In this document: piece by piece, positions 23,687 to 31,224 of the stretch | Layout: every line of letters starts with the position of its first letter | Numbering within the stretch: the stretch's first letter is position 1 | From: Desulfosporosinus sp. | GTDB lineage: Bacteria; Bacillota; Desulfitobacteriia; Desulfitobacteriales; Desulfitobacteriaceae | DNA: 39,131 bases | Assembly: GCA_003513495.1 (NCBI GenBank) | Contig: DOPM01000019.1 | Span: 1 to 39,131, forward strand | Direction of reading: 5' to 3' | Position numbers and translations under genes: made by a program | Notes under the pieces: generated by a model | What the model saw: only the letters and a program-made list of their open reading frames with translations | Database searches by the model: none | What the model was told of the DNA's origin: nothing

Positions 23687-23790
23687 TTTAATCCATCCTT
23701 TTCTAACAATTTTTGCTGAATCTTTTTCGAGAACCCCTTCGGAACCTTAGCGGAGTACTGCTTTAGGACAGAGTTACCTACTTTGGTCAT
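23683..23790 (-). CDS. Possible 35-residue upstream peptide overlapping slipin start
   Basis: A short frame from ATG 23790 reading MTKVGNSVLKQYSAKVPKGF and then a basic helix, ending in TGA that overlaps the slipin ATG (ATGA). The overlap suggests translational coupling, and the composition is protein-like. There is no ribosome binding site, and a stop lies just upstream in frame. It may be a leader peptide or the relic end of a larger gene. Confidence 0.3.
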   Translation of the reverse strand: MTKVGNSVLKQYSAKVPKGFSKKIQQKLLEKDGLK

Positions 23791-23962
23791 GAAGAATTGT
23801 TAATGCCTCAGACTTAGCCTTGGCGTGAACGACTTCAGACTAGTTTAGGTTTTCTTTATCCGGTATCCGCGCACTTCATGGCTTAAGTCTCCATGTCCTT
23901 TCAGATGTACTGCCTAAACGTGGGATTCTCTCCAAAGATCCAATCTTCAGGTGACCATTGAG
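23791..23962 (-). other. Noncoding, possibly structured stretch in the operon leader
   Basis: Between the tRNA-like modules and the slipin gene. Short self-complementary runs are present (ATGG/CCAT near 23876-23892; GTCTGAAGTCG facing GACTTAGCC), but I see no complete known RNA. It may be the rest of the noncoding RNA that begins at 24082 or earlier. Confidence 0.35.
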
Positions 23963-24016
23963 AGCTAACCATAGCTTCAGATCCTTAAATCTGATGGGGA
24001 TTCGAACCCCTTCTTG
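23963..24016 (-). ncRNA. Second, degenerate tRNA-like module
   Basis: On the minus strand: T arm GGGGTTCGAATCCCC (4-bp stem, loop TTCGAAT), then a hairpin TCAGAT/ATCTGA closed by TTAAGG in the place of an acceptor stem, then a D-arm-like AGCT-ATGGTT-AGCT. Same T, acceptor, D order as the first module, but with weaker pairing and no clear outer stem. Confidence 0.5.
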
Positions 24017-24082
24017 CCGAAGGCTCTGCCACTGAGCTAATTACCTTTATGGTAATGGAGGTATCGAACCTCCGTTCCTCGG
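24017..24082 (-). ncRNA. Circularly permuted tRNA-like RNA module (Y RNA-like)
   Basis: Reading the minus strand: outer stem 5' half CCGAGG; AAC; T arm GGAGG-TTCGATA-CCTCC; acceptor 3' half ATTACC; closing loop ATAAA; acceptor 5' half GGTAAT; TA (as U8, A9); D arm GCTC-AGTGGCA-GAGC; outer stem 3' half CTTCGG. Every helix pairs and all tRNA-core features are present (TTCGA T loop, GG in the D loop), but the acceptor is closed by a loop and the outer stem replaces the anticodon arm. This is the topology of the tRNA-like module of bacterial Y RNAs, which occur in some rtcB repair operons. Promoter-like TTGACC (24204-24209) and TATACT (24183-24188), with a short 15-base spacer, lie upstream. No Ro60/Rsr gene is in the window. 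Confidence 0.7.
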
Positions 24083-24230
24083 TTCTTGAGCTCCACATTC
24101 CGATACCGGCATACCTAAATCTTAAAAGTCAGGCACCGTAAGATTATACAGAAATCTATGTAAAGGAATTAGGAACATTTTTAGTATACCGGGATAATTT
24201 GCCGGTCAAAAGACAAAAAGTTTGCAACAT

Positions 24231-25238
24231 TTATCTTGTTGCAAACTCTAATGATTTTTTTACTCGGCTTACTATTTCATCAGCGATTCTTTGAGGGGAT
24301 GTTACCTTGACATAGGGTCCTAACGAAATAATATTCCGTATTAAATTTTCTTCTTCAAATAGGTAGTAATGAAGTTGTAACTCGTATTTATTATTTCCTA
24401 AATGTTTTGCTGATCTCTCCATACCGGAAAAGCACATGAAACTTCTTTCCATCGCTCCCTTTTTGTCCGTCACTTCTATGACAATGGGTTCTTGGGAGTA
24501 TTTTTCAAAAAGTAATGCCCTTGCGGCTTCTCTATCTATAGGGACCTTTTCGTTGACGATCCTTAGGTTTGACAGCGTAAAAAGGTTGGCCATAATCGGC
24601 CTGTTATCATCTAGCGAAAACATAGATATGCGAAATCTACCGTCTCTTATTGAATATTCAAGGCTAACCGGCATGGCCAGTTTATTCTTATGAACATTCC
24701 CTTTTCTATCTTTGTTATCATAGCGAATAGGTTTATCTTGAATCAACGCTTCTAAGAGCAATCGAAAATTAGTTTCGTAAATCTCCGGGTTAGAAATCTC
24801 AGGCAGCTGAATGATATTTGTCATTTCCAGATAGTCTTCTTTAATCGGTGTATCAATGTCACGCAGAATGGTTTGAAGTTGGGCCAAAGTCTCGTCACTT
24901 AAAATCATTTCTATTCCCGGTTGGCTAAGCAGCGCTTTTAGCCATGCTTTTTCCAGGTTTGTAAAACGAATCGGTAAGGGGTTTTTCCCAGTATCTCTAA
25001 TGCACGGAAAAAACAGATCATTCTCTTGCTTTAAAAGGTTGAAATTATGGTTATCATCACCACTATTCAATACGAGATCAGCAAAAGTGTGTTGATTTTT
25101 TCCGATAACTTTTTGATCAAATTCTCCCTCATCAATAATCATTAAAATCTCATCTTTGGTTTTCCCGAAGACGCATTCGTTAATAATTATAAATAGCAGA
25201 TGAAAATATCTGTTCTTTACTTCATCAAACAACTCCAT
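24231..25238 (-). CDS. WYL-domain transcription regulator (second of pair)
   Basis: A 335-residue protein. The N-terminal half is helical; the C-terminal half (from about residue 175) is a WYL domain with the LLEALIQDKPIRYDNKDR start, then LEYSIRDGRFRISMFS and the WCX-type C-terminal extension. WYL domains sense ligands, often nucleic acids or nucleotides, and control defence and repair genes. I start it at 25238 (MELFDEVK); this overlaps the upstream WYL gene by 14 bases, so translation is coupled. Together they are the likely control of the adjacent RNA-repair operon. Confidence 0.82.
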   Translation of the reverse strand: MELFDEVKNRYFHLLFIIINECVFGKTKDEILMIIDEGEFDQKVIGKNQHTFADLVLNSGDDNHNFNLLKQENDLFFPCIRDTGKNPLPIRFTNLEKAWLKALLSQPGIEMILSDETLAQLQTILRDIDTPIKEDYLEMTNIIQLPEISNPEIYETNFRLLLEALIQDKPIRYDNKDRKGNVHKNKLAMPVSLEYSIRDGRFRISMFSLDDNRPIMANLFTLSNLRIVNEKVPIDREAARALLFEKYSQEPIVIEVTDKKGAMERSFMCFSGMERSAKHLGNNKYELQLHYYLFEEENLIRNIISLGPYVKVTSPQRIADEIVSRVKKSLEFATR

Positions 25239-26508
25239 AGGACAAAAGAATCTCCTTCCAGTCTGCTGCAAGTTTTTCGGCAAGCTCAGCACTTTTTAAG
25301 ACACGGATGTTTCCGGCATAGCTTCTAAGCCAGGGAATCATCTCACCACTGTCACTGACCTTCAGGGAATAATGATAGCGACCTTCCTCAATTTTCTCCA
25401 TTTTCCCACCGGGCGCCTCGTTTTTTATCTTTTCAATCAAATATCCTTCCGAGACTTCATCAATCAACAGTTCTATTTTAATGTTTTCCGGTTCCTTTCC
25501 ATCTGCCAAAGCTACACTTGACCAAGTGTATTTCATACGCTCTTTGTAATTTTTTTTATAATCTTCTCTGCTGAAGGATTCCTTTTGCAGTTCAATACTC
25601 TCGATCCTATCCAGCCTTGAAATAATGCACTTACCATAATTATTGAAGGATATTAGATAAAATCTGCCATGACGTACATCATATCGTAGTTTGTAAGGAG
25701 TTAGAACTTTATATGAGTTCTTATCGGGTCTTTTTGCAGTATGATAGTAGAGTTTAATCTTTCGTTGTTGATGGATTGCCTTCAGAATCTCCCATAGGAT
25801 CTGTTCCTCAATTACAGGATGAAAGTGAACATACTTGTAATTAAATAAGTTAACAGTGACGCTGTGATTTCTTTCATACTTCAAATAGTCCTGAAGTGTT
25901 TGGGTGCAGAAATAACCGATAGTTGTTGGAAAAAGAATATTTTTATAAAGATCAATGGCTCTAAGCAGCTCTAGTAACTGGTCGCAGCTAAGGAGATCTA
26001 ATATATCCGGTGCTATATAGTACTGTTTTGTCCTTTTCTCCGTATTACAAGAAAGTATGCCAATTCCTTTAGACATTTCATTAAGTTTTCTTTCGATGGT
26101 CTTTACGCTGATATTTTCGAAGTTTAAATTTCCATTCTCAATTAGTTCATCGACGATAGTATTTACTGAACAAGGAGTATTTTTTGACTGAAGGTACAAT
26201 AGAATCAGAAAATACAAGTAAAGGTCAGTCCTGGTAAAACTTTTTGTCAGGAATGTATTCACCAGAAAATTGTCTGGATGTCTTAAGAAATCGTAAGTAA
26301 GGCTAATGAGTTTATACCGCCCATCCATATCTACTTTTACATACTTCTTTTCAACATACTGTTGAATACGCCGTATTTCATAGCTCACTTTTCTGGGGCT
26401 AATATTCCTTTTAGTTTCAAGATCGTCAATCGAAAAGCATCCGTACAAAAAACAATCTCTGAGAATATCTCTAATAGTATTATAATGTTTAATAAAATCG
26501 TTAAACAT
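25225..26508 (-). CDS. WYL-domain transcription regulator (first of pair)
   Basis: A 427-residue protein with an N-terminal winged-helix part (ISPRKVSYEIRRIQQYV, about residues 30-60), a middle helical region, and a WYL domain from about residue 245 (QRKIKLYYHTAKRPDKNSYKV split here, LRYDVRHGRFYLISFNN, CIISRLDRIESIEL) plus a WCX extension. AAGGAG lies just before the ATG. Tandem WYL proteins of this layout may act as a heterodimer. The only genes in line downstream are the second WYL protein, the tRNA-like RNA, slipin, prfH and rtcB. Confidence 0.85.
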   Translation of the reverse strand: MFNDFIKHYNTIRDILRDCFLYGCFSIDDLETKRNISPRKVSYEIRRIQQYVEKKYVKVDMDGRYKLISLTYDFLRHPDNFLVNTFLTKSFTRTDLYLYFLILLYLQSKNTPCSVNTIVDELIENGNLNFENISVKTIERKLNEMSKGIGILSCNTEKRTKQYYIAPDILDLLSCDQLLELLRAIDLYKNILFPTTIGYFCTQTLQDYLKYERNHSVTVNLFNYKYVHFHPVIEEQILWEILKAIHQQRKIKLYYHTAKRPDKNSYKVLTPYKLRYDVRHGRFYLISFNNYGKCIISRLDRIESIELQKESFSREDYKKNYKERMKYTWSSVALADGKEPENIKIELLIDEVSEGYLIEKIKNEAPGGKMEKIEEGRYHYSLKVSDSGEMIPWLRSYAGNIRVLKSAELAEKLAADWKEILLSYGVV

Positions 26509-26535
26509 AATGCTCCTTATAATAACTAGAACTCA

Positions 26536-27015
26536 TTAAACTATAAATTTATAAAGCCCTTTTAAATCATCCCAAATATAATTATTATACTCTAGTACTT
26601 TCCTTGAAACACTGTTACCTTCAAGGGGGTCTGCAATGATTTGAGCAGGTTTTTCATTCTCAATAACCATTTGAGTTAGTTTGTTAACGATCTGCTTTCC
26701 AATTCCTTTGCCTAAAAACTCTTCATCGCCGATAAGATAATCAATGCCGAATGTGCCTTCCGACTCATTGTCCCATCCGTACCCCTCACCAGTTTTACTA
26801 CAGTCGTAATACTGGCAAAATCCCATCGGCTTATCTTCATATTCAATAATGTAATGGTTTATCCAATCATATTGGCTTTCGCGATTATAAATTTCGTTAA
26901 GCCATTCCCTAGGATCACCAAACCATTTTCGAACATGCTCTTTGTTCAGCCATATCTTAACCAGCGGTATATCCTGGTTATTCATTTTTCTGAGCTTCAA
27001 GTCCTCCCTACCCAT
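26536..27015 (-). CDS. GNAT acetyltransferase (AAC(6')-like)
   Basis: A 159-residue GNAT protein of the Acetyltransf_8 type. LKLRKMNNQDIPLVKIWLN at the N-terminus, HYIIEYEDKPMGFCQYYD in strands 2-3, TFGIDYLIGDEEFLGKGIGKQIV with the acetyl-CoA loop (GKGIGK) near residue 105, and NSVSRKVLEYNNY. The fold and the W/D-rich N-terminus resemble aminoglycoside 6'-N-acetyltransferases and IucB-like enzymes; resistance is possible but unproven. The ribosome binding site is weak. It ends 28 bases upstream of the WYL gene start, so it could share a transcript with that operon. Confidence 0.8.
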   Translation of the reverse strand: MGREDLKLRKMNNQDIPLVKIWLNKEHVRKWFGDPREWLNEIYNRESQYDWINHYIIEYEDKPMGFCQYYDCSKTGEGYGWDNESEGTFGIDYLIGDEEFLGKGIGKQIVNKLTQMVIENEKPAQIIADPLEGNSVSRKVLEYNNYIWDDLKGLYKFIV

Positions 27016-27072
27016 ACTGTTCTTGATGACTCCCTTCCTTACACAAATAATAATATAATGCTAACATTCCTG

Positions 27073-27384
27073 TCAGCCCCATACCATCAACTCAAAAATA
27101 TAGACCGCTAAACAGGCAATAATAGATACCTTGAACAGACTACCACCGCGATAGGCCAGGATTAAGGCCGTGCCAAATCCTGCCAGGGCGGACCATAGGT
27201 TTGCCGTCGCGCTTAAGATCGCGGGAAAGGTCATCACCGCCAGGGTCACATAGGGAACATAATATAGAAAGGATTTAAGATAAACATTCCTGATTTCCTT
27301 ACGCATGAAAATCAAGGGAATCAGTCTGATCAAATATGTAACGCCCGCCATAACCAGAATATAGAGATAGATATTACCCCTCAT
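27073..27384 (-). CDS. azlD: Branched-chain amino acid exporter small subunit AzlD
   Basis: A 103-residue membrane protein with three to four segments and the AzlD signature (TYLIRLIPLIFMRK, LYYVPYVTLAVMTFPAIL). With AzlC it forms an exporter for branched-chain amino acids or their analogues. Its start overlaps the end of azlC by 11 bases, which is the usual arrangement. Confidence 0.9.
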   Translation of the reverse strand: MRGNIYLYILVMAGVTYLIRLIPLIFMRKEIRNVYLKSFLYYVPYVTLAVMTFPAILSATANLWSALAGFGTALILAYRGGSLFKVSIIACLAVYIFELMVWG

Positions 27385-28090
27385 GGGCAGCCTCCTTCAC
27401 CGGAAACAGAAGAGCAGCAATTCCTGCTATCGCTACCGTTAAGATAATGATTTTAAATCCCTGGGAGATTTGACTAAGGATGGGTAGTTGGGCAAACAGC
27501 AAACTCAGCAGCATGGATGAGATAATGATTCCCGTCAATAGTTTGTTTCCTTTTGCCGGCGGGATAATCACAGCGATAAACATCCCATATAGGGCAACAC
27601 TTAAGGCGCTGATGATCCTTGCGGGCAAAATCTCCCCTGAAACAACACCGCAAAAGGTGCCCAGCATCCAGCCCGATATACTAACACTCATCAGACCGTA
27701 ATTGTAGAAAGGGTTCAGTTTACCTTCTTTGCAAACGGATACCCCGAATATTTCATCCGTAACGCCGAAGGCCACCAGAAAGCGATGAGGCCAGCCTGTT
27801 CCTACCTCTAATTTTTGCGATAATGAGCAGGACATGAGACAGTATCTTAAATTAATAACCAGTTGAGTCAGGGCCATTTCCAGATAAGTTGCGGAAGTCC
27901 CGATTAAAGCCAGTGCACCGAATTGTCCGGCTGATGTCAGGTTGGCTCCGGACATGAAGACGGCCTGAAAGGGCGTCAGACCGGCCTTCTTCGCCACAAT
28001 GCCAAAGGTAAAAGAAACCGCGAAGTAGCCGAGAGCGATGGGGATACCGTCTTTGATCCCGTTTTTCCAGGGGATAATCTTGTTGCTCAT
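27374..28090 (-). CDS. azlC: Branched-chain amino acid exporter large subunit AzlC
   Basis: A 238-residue membrane protein of the AzlC family. GIPIALGYFAVSFTFGIVAKKAG at the N-terminus (segment 1), MSGANLTSAGQFGALALIG, the NLRYCLMSCSLSQKL loop, and FGVTDEIFGVS are family signatures. GAGGTAAG lies before the ATG. It is divergent from a LysR-type gene 118 bases away, which is the probable regulator. Confidence 0.92.
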   Translation of the reverse strand: MSNKIIPWKNGIKDGIPIALGYFAVSFTFGIVAKKAGLTPFQAVFMSGANLTSAGQFGALALIGTSATYLEMALTQLVINLRYCLMSCSLSQKLEVGTGWPHRFLVAFGVTDEIFGVSVCKEGKLNPFYNYGLMSVSISGWMLGTFCGVVSGEILPARIISALSVALYGMFIAVIIPPAKGNKLLTGIIISSMLLSLLFAQLPILSQISQGFKIIILTVAIAGIAALLFPVKEAAHEG

Positions 28091-28208
28091 TGAAACTTAC
28101 CTCTGATCTATCATTATATTTGCTTCATCATACTCTCCCCTCTTGACATAAGTAAAACGAATTTCCATAATGAATATATAAGTTATTCTAATGTATATGA
28201 GGTAAGCC

Positions 28209-29084
28209 ATGAACCGCTATCAAGCTTTTATGAAAATCATCGAGACAGGAAGTTTTACCAAAGCCGCTGAGGAACTCGGTTACACCCAATCCGCTATCAG
28301 CCAGATGGTCCGCGCCCTAGAGGAGGAACTCTCCACCATACTCTTTTTGCGTTCGCGCAAAGGGATCGCTCTAACGCCTGATGCAGAGGAATTCCTACCC
28401 TACATTAAAGGGGTACATAATTCCCTCCGAGAGCTTGAGGAAAAACACCGGGAAATGCAAGGACTGCAAAAAGGGATTATTCGCATCGGCACCTTCTCCA
28501 GCATTTCAAGCAATTGGCTGCCTGATTTGATCAGGGATTTTAAAGCCAGGTACCCTTCGGTATGCTTTGAGCTTCACCAGGGGGAGTACACCAGCATTGC
28601 CCAGTTGATTAAAGAAGGAAGCGTGGATTTCGGCTTTGTCAATCCCGACGCTCAAGCTGTATCCGAACTAATGACAATCCCCCTCCAACAAGACGAAATG
28701 CTGGCGGTCGTTCCCAAAAACCACCCCTTAACGCGCAAAAAGAAACTATCACTCCGGGATCTGGTCAATGAAGCCTTTATCCTCTTGGATGAAGGTCAAT
28801 TAAGCGTGCCCTTGGAGTTTTTCAAACGGGAAAATCTTCATCCCAACATCCAATACCGTGTTCATGACGACTATACGATTATGTCCATGATTGAAAGCGG
28901 TTTAGGAATATCTATTCTGCCAAAGTTAATTATCAGCAGGTCCCCTTATCATATCGCAACCTTAGAGCTGTCTCCGCCCATCGTCCGCACCATCTCCCTG
29001 GCCTTTAAAAACAAGAAGGTATTGCCTATCGCCAGCCGGTACTTTATGGATTTCATTGTCGAGCAGTATGGAAGGAGTTCCTGA
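28209..29084 (+). CDS. LysR-family transcription regulator, divergent from azlCD
   Basis: A 291-residue LysR protein. The N-terminal winged helix reads FMKIIETGSFTKAAEELGYTQ (split) SAISQMVRALEEEL, and the periplasmic-binding-protein-like effector domain starts near residue 88 (GIIRIGTFSSISSNWLPDLI). The effector domain includes GSVDFGFVNP and DYTIMSMIESGLGISILP. GAGGTAAG precedes the ATG. The divergent placement suggests control of azlCD in response to an amino acid-like signal. Confidence 0.9.
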   Translation: MNRYQAFMKIIETGSFTKAAEELGYTQSAISQMVRALEEELSTILFLRSRKGIALTPDAEEFLPYIKGVHNSLRELEEKHREMQGLQKGIIRIGTFSSISSNWLPDLIRDFKARYPSVCFELHQGEYTSIAQLIKEGSVDFGFVNPDAQAVSELMTIPLQQDEMLAVVPKNHPLTRKKKLSLRDLVNEAFILLDEGQLSVPLEFFKRENLHPNIQYRVHDDYTIMSMIESGLGISILPKLIISRSPYHIATLELSPPIVRTISLAFKNKKVLPIASRYFMDFIVEQYGRSS

Positions 29085-29256
29085 GTCCGCTGAGATGAAA
29101 TGAGCGCAAGGAATCAGTCGCGGACCTCTATGGCCTCCGCAATCTTAAAAGCGTGGTGGTTATGATTCGACTAACAATAAAAGGCTAACAATCCTGTCAG
29201 CCCCATGATGCCACATTATATAGTTAAGCCTGTCCCTCTGGTCATGTCTGTAAGTG

Positions 29257-29700
29257 TTACAACTCCAATAGTTCAAAACCAGTTTCCGGATCTACTTTTC
29301 TCTGTGCTGTAGAATTAGCTAATTCAAAAATAATCACCTCGCCAATATGCCAGATCTTGACCCCTTCTCTTGTACATCCTGTAACAGTGTCTCTATTACG
29401 CCCAAAAGCGGAGTGTAAGTGCAGTTTTGGAACCTTTTGTTCGTTGGTAAATATAGTTCCAATTCCTACAGCCTCGCTTGTACCCAACAATTCTGTAACC
29501 ATGGGGATTGGTTTCCTGGCTGTACCATCTTCAGGCCCTACCACAACTTTGCTATTAGTGTCCGCACCGCCAAGAAAGTGCACAATTGCAGAGTTAATTT
29601 GGTATGTTATGGCAAAGTTCTCAATGGTATCTGGTATTATATCCCCGTGTTCTAGTCTCAGAATAAAAATCCTTCCTAAGTTTGCCTCTGAATATTTCAT
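29257..29700 (-). CDS. PPC (DUF296) domain protein
   Basis: A 147-residue single PPC/DUF296 domain: IFILRLEHGDIIPDTIENFA near the N-terminus, a core with VHFLGGAD, the LHLHSAFGR stretch with conserved His residues in a putative metal site, and VWHIGEV-like IWHIGEVIIFEL near the end. In bacteria these are small trimeric proteins of uncertain function; in plants the domain is attached to AT-hooks. I start it at 29700, with GGAGA 9 bases upstream; a frame from 29730 has none. It stands alone. Confidence 0.88.
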   Translation of the reverse strand: MKYSEANLGRIFILRLEHGDIIPDTIENFAITYQINSAIVHFLGGADTNSKVVVGPEDGTARKPIPMVTELLGTSEAVGIGTIFTNEQKVPKLHLHSAFGRNRDTVTGCTREGVKIWHIGEVIIFELANSTAQRKVDPETGFELLEL

Positions 29701-29859
29701 ACTATAAATCTCTCCTTTGACAGCGTGCAAATACTCGTATCTTAAGGTCTTGGCTCCTCAATTTTCCGAAGCGTTTAACTCAAAAGTCTCCTGATTGTTA
29801 TTCCATTTTAAATTTTACTTAGGCTCATTTGGGTATTCATTACCACAAATGAACTCCTA

Positions 29860-30438
29860 CTAATCCTTCAAAAACACCAGACCTAAATCAAGGTACAAGT
29901 CAGCAAATATTCCAACCTTGATTTTATCAGGATATTGATAAAGTCCGGTTCGTTCATATTTGTTATCCTCATTAAGCGCATATACATCGATAACACTATC
30001 CAAGGGAAATACCAGCCAGTATTCTTTTACACCGCTACGTTCATACAATAAAAATTTTTCCTGCATATCCTTTTTAGCAGTTGCAGGGGATATTATTTCT
30101 ATTATCAAATCGGGCGCACCCTTGCACCCTCTTTTGTCCAATTTACTCCGATCACAAATAATCGCTAAATCGGGTTGCACCACTGTTTCAATTTCCTCAT
30201 CTTTTTCTTGAGCTAGCGGCAACCTGACATCAAAAGGAGAATAGAAAACTTCGCATGGTTTATCTGTCAAATATCGGGCAAATTGCAGAACCAGTTCACG
30301 AGAAATTCTTTGGTGCTCAGTAGAAGGAGCTGGGGTCATATTATAAGGCAAACCATTGATAAGCTCCCAACGCTCGTGTTCTGGCCAAGTTAAATAATCA
30401 GCGTAGGTATGCTTTTTAAGTACATTCGGTAATGACAT
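29860..30438 (-). CDS. Uma2-family (DUF820) PD-(D/E)XK-like protein
   Basis: A 192-residue Uma2 protein: TYADYLTWPEHERWELINGL at the N-terminus (20 residues), PAPSTEHQRISRELVLQF, VVQPDLAIICDRSKLD (catalytic D of a restriction-like fold), GAPDLIIEIISPATAKKD with the E-x-x-S-P motif, and YERSGVKEYWLVFP. The family is widespread and expanded in cyanobacteria and some Firmicutes, with a nuclease-like fold and unclear role. The start at 30438 follows GGAGCGGAG; a longer frame from 30546 has no site. Confidence 0.88.
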   Translation of the reverse strand: MSLPNVLKKHTYADYLTWPEHERWELINGLPYNMTPAPSTEHQRISRELVLQFARYLTDKPCEVFYSPFDVRLPLAQEKDEEIETVVQPDLAIICDRSKLDKRGCKGAPDLIIEIISPATAKKDMQEKFLLYERSGVKEYWLVFPLDSVIDVYALNEDNKYERTGLYQYPDKIKVGIFADLYLDLGLVFLKD

Positions 30439-30550
30439 AACACACTCCGCTCCTTTTTTGTCTTTTCTATATATTACCATGAAGAAATGTATAATCAAAG
30501 TCTCACTAATGCATACGTATTGCCTGTCTTCAACGTGCCCTGTCAAGTCA

Positions 30551-30590
30551 AAAAAACTGAGAGAGTTCGATATAACTCTCTCAGTTTTTT
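30551..30590. terminator. Terminator ending the pylB-pylSn unit
   Basis: AAAAAACTGAGAGAGTT pairs with AACTCTCTCAGTTTTTT around a short loop, with A and T runs on both sides, so it can work both ways. Confidence 0.9.
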
Positions 30591-30636
30591 CTTCTTAAAC
30601 TACATCCAGTAGCGTTTAAAATCCTTGGTGTAGTTA

Positions 30637-30883
30637 TTAGCCCCCTACCAACATCGGTGTAGTTAGGACAACCGTGTCTCCATCCCTAAGTTCCAAATCC
30701 GCGTATCCTTCCATACAGCAAACCCCATTTACAAGACTCCAAGCTGTGGATCGCAGCTTGGATATCTCCTAAGCCATCCCTGTTGGCTATTTTTACCAAA
30801 AGGGCATTAAGTCCTCGATGATCACCCCAAGTTGGGGTTTCTGAGGCGAATTCAGACCACAAGCCTTTTTCTCCACACTCCAT
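30637..30883 (-). pseudogene. Decayed MoaD/ThiS-like gene behind pylSn
   Basis: The first frame (from 30883) reads CGEKGLWSEFASETPTWGD and KIANRDGLGDIQAA. After a one-base shift near 30720-30750 the other frame continues LVNGVCCMEGYADLELRDGD and TVVLTTPMLVGG-stop. LVNG, LxDGD and the terminal Gly-Gly are hallmarks of the MoaD sulfur carriers. The first beta strand and a proper start are missing. It follows pylSn by 14 bases and precedes the terminator. Its presence with the pyl genes is unusual. Confidence 0.6.
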
Positions 30884-30897
30884 TTCCCATCATTAAA

Positions 30898-31224
30898 TTA
30901 TAGATGTGCCCCATAATGTTGATTCATCACCGTCGATGAATACTTTAGGAGCTTCCATTCCGGAACCTTACATATCGGGCAAGCACTTATAAACCATTTA
31001 TTCCTCAGCCAGCGGGCTGCCCGACTATGCCTCGAATTGTAGATAATAAAACGTCGGTTACAGTGAGTTACAATCTCTGCCCTATTCCCTCTCCGAGTCA
31101 ATGACTTGATTCCATGCAATTTACCACTACGGGAAGGCCATAGTTTAATTTTTTCTACTAAATTACAGAAGTCTGCATTTTTGCGATAATACCTTTTCTT
31201 TTCTCTAAGGGCCGCTTGGGACAT
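30898..31224 (-). CDS. pylSn: PylSn, N-terminal tRNA-Pyl-binding part of split pyrrolysyl-tRNA synthetase
   Basis: A 108-residue protein equal to the N-terminal domain of archaeal PylRS, which in bacteria is a separate gene and binds tRNA-Pyl. Matches to the Methanosarcina domain: KLWPSRSGKLHGIKS (there GLWMSRTGTLHKIKH), FIIYNSRHSRAARWLRNK (there LVVNNSRSSRTARAFRHH) and the zinc-ligand CPICKV (there CKRCRV) with the His of LHGIK. The start at 31224 has GAGGTGGGG just upstream and lies 67 bases inside the end of pylB. pylC, pylD and pylSc, which would normally accompany it, are not in the window. Confidence 0.85.
   Translation of the reverse strand: MSQAALREKKRYYRKNADFCNLVEKIKLWPSRSGKLHGIKSLTRRGNRAEIVTHCNRRFIIYNSRHSRAARWLRNKWFISACPICKVPEWKLLKYSSTVMNQHYGAHL

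Noticed and set aside
23791..23962. 5' part of a group II intron
   Set aside because: Some segments reminded me of intron leaders, but I could not find a domain V, EBS/IBS pairing or reverse transcriptase.
23963..24082. Two ordinary tRNA genes on the minus strand
   Set aside because: T arms and D arms are present, but there is no anticodon arm of normal size, the order of parts is T-acceptor-D, and the acceptor halves are joined by a 5-base loop.
24231..25292. Start of the second WYL protein at 25292
   Set aside because: It would place 18 extra residues inside the upstream gene with no ribosome binding site; the ATG at 25238 gives the usual short overlap.
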